64,000 nt of DNA from an uncultured Oscillospiraceae bacterium (GTDB lineage: Bacteria > Bacillota > Clostridia > Oscillospirales > Oscillospiraceae). Below the pieces are notes generated by a model. The model was not told the origin of the DNA and did no database searches. It saw nothing but the letters and a program-made list of their open reading frames with translations. Below are positions 56,858-64,000 of this stretch, piece after piece (the first letter of the stretch is position 1; every line of letters starts with the position of its first letter). A program made the position numbers and the translations under genes. The stretch is from NCBI GenBank assembly GCA_910587395.1, contig CAJULJ010000002.1, positions 1 through 64,000 of the forward strand, read 5' to 3'.

Positions 56858-58483
56858 ATGGCAAAATTCATCACAGCGCAGGAAGCGGCCAAACTGATTC
56901 CCGACGGGGCCACGGTGGGGCTGGCGGGCATGGGCCTGTCCGGTTGGGCGGAGGAGATCGCCTGTGCCGTGCGGGACAGCTACCGGGAGACGGGCCATCC
57001 CTGCGGCCTGAACCTGAAGCAGGGCAGCGCCCTGGGCGATTGGGGCTACGGCAACCAGTTCGTGGGCTGGAACCGTTCCAAGCGGGAGGACGGCCCGGAC
57101 AACGACCACGGCAATCGGGGCGCCACCCGGTTTGGCGAGGCGGGCCCGGGGCTGGTGACAAAATGGACCAGCGCCCACATCGGCAGCGCCTTCACCCTGT
57201 GCGACCAGGCTCGGAACAACGAGCTGGAGAGCTACTGCCTGCCCCAGGGCGTCATCATCAACCTGTGGCGGGAGATCGGCGCGGGCCGCCCCGGCCTGCT
57301 GAGCAAGGTGGGTCTGGGCACCTTCGTGGACCCCCGCATCGAAGGCGGCCGCATGAACGAGTGCGCCAAGGATGAGCTGGTCAAGGTGGTGAACTTTGAG
57401 GGCGACGAGTACCTGTTCTACCCCGGCTTCAAGGTGGACGTGGCCATCCTGCGGGGCACCATCGCCGACGAGAACGGCAACATCTCCTTCGCCCGGGAGA
57501 GCGTTATCAACGAGGGCTTCGCCGTGGCCAACGCCACCAAGAATTCCGGCGGCATCGTCATCGTCCAGGTGGAGTATCTGGCCAAGAAGGAGACCCTGCC
57601 CGCCAAGGAGATCAAGATCCCCGGCGCCCTGGTGGATTACGTGGTCCAGGCCCGGGACCCCAAGTCCTGCTGGCAGGCGGAGGGCGATTACTGGGAGCCG
57701 TCCTTCTCCGGCGAGATCCGCAAGCCCCTTACCTCCATCGAGCCTCTGCCCATGGACGAGCGGAAGGTCATCTGCCGCCGCTGTGCCATGGAGCTGAAGG
57801 CCGGGGACCTCATCAATCTGGGCGTGGGTATGCCCGCCGACATCGCCAAGGTGGTCAATGAGGAGGGCCTCATCGATCAGGTGACCATGTCCACTGAGAG
57901 TGGCATGGTGGGCGGCGTGCCGTCCGCTCTGCCCAGCTTCGGCTCGGCCTACAACCCAGAGGCCATCATCACCCCCAACGAGATGTTCGACCTCATCAGC
58001 GGCGGCGGGCTGAACATGACCTGCCTGGGCATCGGCGAGGTGGACAAGGACGGCAACAACAACGTCAGCCGGATGGGCTCCCGGCTTACCGGACCCGGCG
58101 GCTTCATCGACATCAGCTCCAACACCCCCAAGGTGATCTTTGCCGGCACCCTGGTGGGCAAGGCTAAGGTGAAGGTGGGCGGCGGCAGGCTGGAGATTCT
58201 GGAGGAGGGCACCATTCGAAAGTTCGTGGATCAGGTGGGCCAGATCACCTTCTCCGGAAAATACGCTCCGGACACCCAGGAGGTGCTGTACGTTACCGAG
58301 CGGGCGGTATTCAAGCTCATTGACCACAAGCTGACCCTCATCGAGATCGCCCCCGGCATCGACCTGGAAAAGGACGTGCTGGGACAGATGGGCTTCCGTC
58401 CGGAAATCTCCCCCGACCTCAAGACCATGGACCCGGCCCTGTTCCAGGAGCATTGGGGCAAGCTGGGCGACACCCTGCGCTGA
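56858..58483 (+). CDS. Family I CoA-transferase (acetate/3-oxoacid type)
   Basis: A 541-aa protein holding both halves of a family I CoA-transferase in one chain: DGATVGLAGMGLSGWAEEI in the first half and RCAMELKAGDLINLGVGMP in the second. The active-site Glu is in TMSTESGMVGGV. It moves CoA between acyl-CoA and a free acid, e.g. acetate; YdiF-like enzymes are the closest type. ATG 56858 lies 6 bp after GGAGGG; ATG 56852 is an alternative. It starts an operon with acyl-CoA dehydrogenases and ETF, so butyrate-type or branched-acid metabolism is likely. The exact acid is not visible. Confidence 0.9.
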   Translation: MAKFITAQEAAKLIPDGATVGLAGMGLSGWAEEIACAVRDSYRETGHPCGLNLKQGSALGDWGYGNQFVGWNRSKREDGPDNDHGNRGATRFGEAGPGLVTKWTSAHIGSAFTLCDQARNNELESYCLPQGVIINLWREIGAGRPGLLSKVGLGTFVDPRIEGGRMNECAKDELVKVVNFEGDEYLFYPGFKVDVAILRGTIADENGNISFARESVINEGFAVANATKNSGGIVIVQVEYLAKKETLPAKEIKIPGALVDYVVQARDPKSCWQAEGDYWEPSFSGEIRKPLTSIEPLPMDERKVICRRCAMELKAGDLINLGVGMPADIAKVVNEEGLIDQVTMSTESGMVGGVPSALPSFGSAYNPEAIITPNEMFDLISGGGLNMTCLGIGEVDKDGNNNVSRMGSRLTGPGGFIDISSNTPKVIFAGTLVGKAKVKVGGGRLEILEEGTIRKFVDQVGQITFSGKYAPDTQEVLYVTERAVFKLIDHKLTLIEIAPGIDLEKDVLGQMGFRPEISPDLKTMDPALFQEHWGKLGDTLR

Positions 58484-58536
58484 ACGAGAACAGCGACAAC
58501 AAATCAATCATTAAATTTATTAGGAGGAACATGATT

Positions 58537-59679
58537 ATGAGCAGCCCGTTTTTCAATGAGGATCACGAATCCATCCGCGAAATGGCCCGAGATTTTGCCG
58601 CCAAGACCCTGGCTCCGCTGGCCGCCGATATTGACAAGAACGAGGAGTTCCCCATGGACGTGGTCCGTCAGATGGCCGACATGGGCTTCCTGGGCCTGAA
58701 GATCCCCGAGGAGTTCGGCGGCTTGGGCCTGGACATGCGCTCCTACGTGTGCGTCATGGAGGAAATTTCCAAGAAGTGTGCCACCGCCACCCTGTTCATC
58801 TCCTCAGCCAACTCTCTGTCCACCGCTCCCGTTGTCATCTCCGGCACCCCGGAGCAGAAGGAGAAGTACCTGCCCGGAGTAGTGTCCGGCGAGGAGTTCA
58901 TCGCCTTCGGCCTCACCGAGCCCAACGCTGGTTCTGACGCCGCCAGCATGACCACCAAGGCGGTGGCGGACGGCGACAGCTACATCCTCAACGGCCGCAA
59001 GTGCTTTATCACCATGGCCCCCATCTCCAAGTACTGCATCGTCTATGCCAAGACCAACCCCGAGAAGGGCGCCAAGGGCATCAGCTGCTTCATGGTGGAT
59101 ATGTCCCTGCCCGGTGTGTCCTGCGGCAAGCACGAGGAGAAGATGGGCCAGCGGGGCGTGCCCGTCAGCGACGTGGTGCTGGAGGATGTGCGCGTGCCCA
59201 AGGAGTGCCTGATCGGCGAGCTGGACCTGGGCTTCATCAACGCCATGAAGACCCTGTCGGTGGGCCGCATCGGCGTGGCCTCCATGTGCCTGGGCATGGC
59301 CGCCGAGGCCATTGAGCTGGCGGTGGAGCACACCAAGAACCGCGTCCAGTTCGGTAAGCCCCTGTGCAAGCACCAGGCCATCGCCTTCATGCTGGCGGAG
59401 ATGGAGACCAAGCTGAACGCCGCCCGCGGGCTTGTCTACAACGCCGCCTGGATGATGGACAACGGCATGAAGGCCGACAAGGAGGCGTCCATGGCCAAAT
59501 TCTTCGCCGCCGAGGCCGGCATTGAGATCGTGAACAAGGCCCTCCAGCTGTTCGGCGGCTACGGCTACAGCCGTGAGTATGAAATCGAGCGCATCTACCG
59601 CGACATCCGCGTGTGCTCCATTTACGAGGGCTCCTCCCAGGTGCAGCAGATCGTCATCTCCGGTCAGATGCTCAAGTGA
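58537..59679 (+). CDS. Acyl-CoA dehydrogenase, first copy
   Basis: A 380-aa flavoprotein. Helical N-terminal domain (ESIREMARDFAAKTLAPLAADID), FAD/substrate loop FGLTEPNAGSDAASM, KCFITMAPISKYCIVYAKT, C-terminal RVQFGKPLCKHQAIAFMLAEME, and the catalytic base Glu in SIYEGSSQVQQIVISG. The family oxidises short-chain acyl-CoA or, with bifurcating ETF, reduces enoyl-CoA. ATG 58537 is 9 bp after AGGAGG. Paired with a second copy at 61805 around the ETF genes. Confidence 0.94.
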   Translation: MSSPFFNEDHESIREMARDFAAKTLAPLAADIDKNEEFPMDVVRQMADMGFLGLKIPEEFGGLGLDMRSYVCVMEEISKKCATATLFISSANSLSTAPVVISGTPEQKEKYLPGVVSGEEFIAFGLTEPNAGSDAASMTTKAVADGDSYILNGRKCFITMAPISKYCIVYAKTNPEKGAKGISCFMVDMSLPGVSCGKHEEKMGQRGVPVSDVVLEDVRVPKECLIGELDLGFINAMKTLSVGRIGVASMCLGMAAEAIELAVEHTKNRVQFGKPLCKHQAIAFMLAEMETKLNAARGLVYNAAWMMDNGMKADKEASMAKFFAAEAGIEIVNKALQLFGGYGYSREYEIERIYRDIRVCSIYEGSSQVQQIVISGQMLK

Positions 59680-59831
59680 GCGGAGGTTCGGCAGTGCGGG
59701 CGGCCTCTGGACAAATTGCGAGATTGTCAAAAAATAAACTATCAAGTTTTTGCTGACAAGCCGACGCAAATATGGTAAACTATATAGCGCACAAAACAGC
59801 GCGCAATAATTTCAGATTGGAGGAACCCAAG

Positions 59832-60635
59832 ATGAACATTCTCGTCTGTGTCAAGCAGGTGCCTGACACCACAGAGATCAAGATCGACCCGGTGAAGAAC
59901 ACCCTCATCCGTGACGGCGTTCCCAGCATTGTCAACCCCTTCGACGGCTATGCCCTGGAGGCTGCCGCCCGGATCAAGGACAAGAACCCCGACACCAAGA
60001 TCGTGGTGCTGTCCATGGGACCCCCGCAGGCCACCGCCGCTCTGAAGGAGTGCCTGGCCATTGCCGCCGACAAGGCGTACCTGGTGTCCGGCCGGACCTT
60101 CGGCGGCTCCGACACCCTGGCCACCAGCTACATTCTGTACAACGCCGTGAAGAAGGTGGAGGAGCTGGAGGGCAAGTTCGACGCCATTTTCTGCGGCAAG
60201 CAGGCCATCGACGGCGACACCGCCCAGGTGGGTCCCGAGCTGGCCGAGCATCTGGGCTATCCCCAGGTGACCTACGGCCTGGAGGCCGAGGTGGACGGCG
60301 ACATGCTGAAGGTGAAGAAGGAAGTGGAAGAGGGCGTCGAGGTCATCGGCGTGAAGTTCCCCTGCCTTGTCACCTACACCAAGCCCGCCTGGGACCCCCG
60401 TTACCCCACCATCAAGCGCAAGATGGCCGCCAACCGCGCCGAGATCCCCGTGCTGGGCGACGACGCGTTCCCGGACATCGACACCACCCGCATCGGCCTG
60501 AAGGGCTCTCCCACCAACGTGAAGAAGACCTTTGTGCCGCAGAAAAAGACCGGCGGCGTGAAGATCAAGGAAGCGGACAATGAGACTTCCGCCAAGGTGC
60601 TGTTCGAGAAGCTCAGTGCCGCCAGCATTATTTAA
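59832..60635 (+). CDS. etfB: Electron transfer flavoprotein beta subunit
   Basis: A 267-aa subunit: MNILVCVKQVPDTTEIKIDP, NPFDGYALEAAARIKD, VVLSMGPPQATAALKECLAI, then AIFCGKQAIDGDTAQVGPELAEHLG, FPCLVTYTKPAWDPRYPTIK. The VCVKQVPDT and G-x-QAIDGDTAQVGPE stretches resemble clostridial/Acidaminococcus bifurcating EtfB. It carries electrons between acyl-CoA dehydrogenase and NADH or ferredoxin. A promoter-like CTGACA-N17-TAAACT lies in front, so etf expression may be partly independent. Confidence 0.95.
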   Translation: MNILVCVKQVPDTTEIKIDPVKNTLIRDGVPSIVNPFDGYALEAAARIKDKNPDTKIVVLSMGPPQATAALKECLAIAADKAYLVSGRTFGGSDTLATSYILYNAVKKVEELEGKFDAIFCGKQAIDGDTAQVGPELAEHLGYPQVTYGLEAEVDGDMLKVKKEVEEGVEVIGVKFPCLVTYTKPAWDPRYPTIKRKMAANRAEIPVLGDDAFPDIDTTRIGLKGSPTNVKKTFVPQKKTGGVKIKEADNETSAKVLFEKLSAASII

Positions 60636-60649
60636 GGAGGGGAAGCACA

Positions 60650-61654
60650 ATGGAAGCCAAGACCAAGGACCTGTGGGTATTTGTTGAGACCAACGAGGAT
60701 GGCACCGCAAAGAACGTGGGCATTGAGCTGCTGACCCCCGGCAAAATGATGGCCGGCAAGCAGGGCGGCGCGCTGGTGGCGGTGGTCATCGGCAGCGGCG
60801 TGGATGAGGCAGTGAAGGCCGCCAACGAGCACGGCGCGGACAAGATCATCGTGGTGGACGGCCCCGAGTTCAAGCACTACAGCACCGACGCTTACGCCAT
60901 CGCCCTGGTGAGCCTGGTGGAGAAGTACGGCCCCACCAGCATGCTCATCGGCGCGACCAACAACGGCCGTGACCTGGGTCCCCGCGTCAGCTGCCGCCTC
61001 AAGACCGGCCTGACCGCCGACTGCACCGCCCTGGACATCGACGACGAGACCGGCAACGTGGCGTGGACCCGTCCCGCCTTCGGCGGCAACCTGATGGCCA
61101 CCATCATCTGCCCGAATCACCGTCCCCAGATCGGCACCGTCCGTCCCGGCGTGTTCAAGAAGAGCGACGCCGTGGAGGGTAAGGCTGAGATCGTGAAGGA
61201 AGACCTGCACGTGGCCGAGAGCGACATCCGCACTCAGGTGCTGGAGATCATCAAGGACCTGGGCGGCGAGAACGTAGACCTGGAGGGCGCTGAGATCATC
61301 GTGTCCGGCGGCCGCGGCGTGGGCGGTCCGGAGGGCTTTGAGCCCATCAAGGCTCTGGCCGACGCGCTGGGCGCCACCGTGGGCGCTTCCCGCGCCGCCG
61401 TGGACGCGGGCTGGATTGCCCACGCCCATCAGGTGGGCCAGACCGGCAAGACCGTGGGTCCCAAGCTGTACATCGCCTGCGGCATTTCCGGCGCGATCCA
61501 GCACCTGGCCGGCATGAGCGGCTCCGACGTTGTTGTCGCCATCAACAAGGACCCCGACGCCCCCATCTTCGACGTGGCCGATTACGGCGTGGTGGGCAAC
61601 CTGTTTGAGGTGCTGCCCGTTCTCACCGAGGAGATCAAGAAGGCGCGCGGCTAA
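60650..61654 (+). CDS. etfA: Electron transfer flavoprotein alpha subunit
   Basis: A 334-aa subunit. N-terminal half KDLWVFVETNEDGTAKNVGIELL; C-terminal FAD domain IIVSGGRGVGGPEGFEPIKALADALGATVGASRAAVDAGW, HQVGQTGKTVGPKLYIACGISGAIQHLAGM and INKDPDAPIFDVADYGVVGN. These are the full alpha-subunit marks. It forms a heterodimer with EtfB, encoded 14 bp upstream. GGAGGGG precedes its ATG. Confidence 0.96.
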   Translation: MEAKTKDLWVFVETNEDGTAKNVGIELLTPGKMMAGKQGGALVAVVIGSGVDEAVKAANEHGADKIIVVDGPEFKHYSTDAYAIALVSLVEKYGPTSMLIGATNNGRDLGPRVSCRLKTGLTADCTALDIDDETGNVAWTRPAFGGNLMATIICPNHRPQIGTVRPGVFKKSDAVEGKAEIVKEDLHVAESDIRTQVLEIIKDLGGENVDLEGAEIIVSGGRGVGGPEGFEPIKALADALGATVGASRAAVDAGWIAHAHQVGQTGKTVGPKLYIACGISGAIQHLAGMSGSDVVVAINKDPDAPIFDVADYGVVGNLFEVLPVLTEEIKKARG

Positions 61655-61804
61655 GTTCAGGATATAACACCGGGCTGTCTGGAAATGAGGGACGAGCCGT
61701 CCGGGAAAGCGGGCAAAAACCCCTTTCCCGGCGGCAGGCCCAAATTTTCAGCGGCTTCGGCGTTTTGTCATTTTGAAAACGAATTAAGAAAGGACAGATG
61801 CGCT

Positions 61805-62947
<1,143 letters not shown>

Positions 62948-62975
62948 GAAGCTTGTTCCCCTTCCAAAAGCAAAC

Positions 62976-63010
62976 AAGAGCGCTCCGCCGTATGGCGGGG
63001 CGCTCTTTTG
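62976..63010. terminator. Terminator after the acyl-CoA operon
   Basis: AAGAGCGCTCCGCC (62976-62989), GTAT, GGCGGGGCGCTCTT (62994-63007, one G-T pair), then TTG. It also ends the convergent GNAT gene. Confidence 0.85.
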
Positions 63011-63012
63011 CG

Positions 63013-63456
63013 TCACAGCTTCTTTTTAAGATAGATCATGTCCGCCAGCTGGATGCCGCACTCATAAATCGGGTGGCCGTAGTTGTCCGTAAAAAAGTTT
63101 TTGACGGTGTGGGAGCGGACAAAACCGCATTTCTCATAAAAAGGAATGGTCAGCGGGCTGTCGCCTGTCCCGACTTGTAGAGCGGAGTACCTGCCCCTGT
63201 ATCTGGCGGAGACAAACTCAATCAGCGCTTTTCCGTAGCCGCTGCCCTGGTACGCGGGTTCCACGGCGATGTTTTTGATTTCCAAGAGACCGCCGCCCTC
63301 GTCTGTGACAACGCATTCGCCTTTGACGCCGCCGTCATCCAGCACATACATGATCCCACGTTCGAGATAGCGGTCGATCATGTCCTCCTGCTCGTCCGCC
63401 AGCAGCAACAGGGAAAGAAATTGTTTCTTATTGTCTTTAACCTGCCTGATTTCCAA
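63013..63456 (-). CDS. GNAT-family N-acetyltransferase
   Basis: A 147-aa acetyltransferase: VTDEGGGLLEIKNIAVEPAYQGSGYGKALIEFV with the Q/R-x-x-G-x-G/A acetyl-CoA loop (YQGSGYGKAL), then TIPFYEKCGFVRSHT, the usual C-terminal strand. Substrate is not predictable. It is convergent with the acyl-CoA operon and divergent from mutY. Confidence 0.9.
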   Translation of the reverse strand: MEIRQVKDNKKQFLSLLLLADEQEDMIDRYLERGIMYVLDDGGVKGECVVTDEGGGLLEIKNIAVEPAYQGSGYGKALIEFVSARYRGRYSALQVGTGDSPLTIPFYEKCGFVRSHTVKNFFTDNYGHPIYECGIQLADMIYLKKKL

Positions 63457-63518
63457 ATGATCCGCTCCCTATGCTTTTTGATGCTTTTATCCTACCACAG
63501 GGCCCCCGCCGATTCAAG

Positions 63519-63547
63519 TTGAAAAATCCTCGCGCGCATGATACAAT
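63519..63547 (+). promoter_or_regulatory. Promoter of mutY
   Basis: TTGAAA (63519-63524), 17-base spacer, TACAAT (63542-63547), 38 bp before the GTG start; GGGAGG at 63571-63576. Confidence 0.7.
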
Positions 63548-63584
63548 ACCAGCACATCTTATCAAATACCGGGAGGCAACCGCT

Positions 63585-64000
63585 GTGGACGCATTGGAAC
63601 AACTGCCCATCCCCCTGCTGGAGTGGTTCCGGGACAATGCCCGGCGGCTGCCCTGGCGGGACAAGCCCACGCCCTATCACGTCTGGCTGTCGGAGATCAT
63701 GCTCCAGCAGACCCGGGTAGCGGCGGTGTTGGGGTACTATAAGCGGTTTTTAGAGGAGGCGCCCGACGTGGCGGCGCTGGCGGCGCTTTCAGAAGATCGG
63801 CTGATGAAGCTGTGGCAGGGGCTGGGATACTATTCCCGGGCCAGGAACCTGCAAAAGGCCGCAAAAATCATTGTGGAAGAGTACGGCGGGGCGTTTCCGG
63901 CGGATTACGCTGCAATCCGCGCCCTGCCCGGCGTGGGAGATTATACCGCCGGCGCGATTTGCTCCATCGCGTTTGGGCAGGGCGTCCCCGCTGTGGACGG
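63585..64000 (+). CDS. mutY: A/G-specific adenine glycosylase (3' end outside window)
   Basis: The first 138 codons of MutY, which removes adenine mispaired with 8-oxoguanine. Seen: LPWRDKPTPYHVWLSEIMLQQTRVAAVLGYY with the catalytic Glu in SEIMLQQT, WQGLGYYSRARNLQKAA, and the helix-hairpin-helix LPGVGDYTAGAICSIAFG followed by PAVDG, where the sequence ends. GTG 63585 is chosen for the GGGAGG site 8 bp upstream. The iron-sulfur and MutT-like parts are beyond the window. Confidence 0.95.
   Translation, partial: MDALEQLPIPLLEWFRDNARRLPWRDKPTPYHVWLSEIMLQQTRVAAVLGYYKRFLEEAPDVAALAALSEDRLMKLWQGLGYYSRARNLQKAAKIIVEEYGGAFPADYAAIRALPGVGDYTAGAICSIAFGQGVPAVD

Overview
The window looks like the chromosome of a GC-rich, anaerobic, gut-type Gram-positive bacterium of the Oscillospiraceae (relatives of Flavonifractor, Intestinimonas, Lawsonibacter, Oscillibacter). 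This rests on the mix of protein families seen: a spoVB-mazG-hup-rqcP cluster, CotH with VTC and DUF4956, DUF1576, sortase-assembled pili, a yjdF riboswitch and a clostridial acyl-CoA dehydrogenase/ETF cluster. Genus assignment is inference.

Layout. 1-1600 is the wreckage of a conjugative/mobilizable element: the tail of an HTH regulator, a MobA/MobL relaxase with its middle deleted, a DeoR-like HTH protein and a truncated ParB. 1603-2783 (minus) holds a PilZ protein translationally coupled to a resolvase-like protein without its catalytic residues. 2927-4981 is an AgrC-like kinase and a LytTR regulator, convergently arranged. 4982-5984 has no convincing gene. 5985-7434 is a DUF6809 protein and a tyrosine integrase, and this module abuts an exact 45-bp copy of the 3' half of the initiator tRNA gene (7556-7600).

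7556-17238 is a second integrated element, bounded by that 45-bp copy and the intact tRNA-fMet gene. It carries only two substantial genes: a tyrosine integrase (15888-17075) and one giant gene (7980-15446, 2488 aa). The giant product joins a CHC2 zinc finger and a Toprim domain (DnaG-like primase) to a reverse transcriptase with a YVDD box, then about 1000 uncharacterised residues, then a nitrilase-fold domain with Glu/Lys/Cys catalytic candidates. RT-nitrilase fusions are known among defence-associated reverse transcriptases. I know of no described system with the primase module added, so this is the best candidate here for a new system.

17194-34029 is mainly housekeeping and metabolism: tRNA-fMet and tRNA-Leu, a Gre factor, a DUF1576 membrane protein, nadE with a chromate-transporter pair, purine nucleoside phosphorylase with a MTA/SAH deaminase, spoVB-mazG-hup-rqcP, a VTC/DUF4956/CotH operon, and malic enzyme with an AEC transporter.

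34432-50405 is a long, one-directional surface-structure locus. A promoter and a structured leader RNA precede a coiled-coil protein and a signal peptidase I. Then come a 1500-aa LPETG adhesin with 14 HxH...C units, a pilin backbone, sortase C, a minor pilin, a second sortase, a transglutaminase-like lipoprotein, and a reduced type IV pilus set (PilC/GspF, four small membrane proteins, PilT). 50552-55330 (minus) encodes a split methionine synthase system. 55465-56617 holds a yjdF riboswitch and yjdF plus a TetR regulator. 56777-62947 is a fatty-acid/butyrate-type operon: CoA-transferase, acyl-CoA dehydrogenase, EtfB, EtfA, second acyl-CoA dehydrogenase. The window ends with a GNAT acetyltransferase and the start of mutY.
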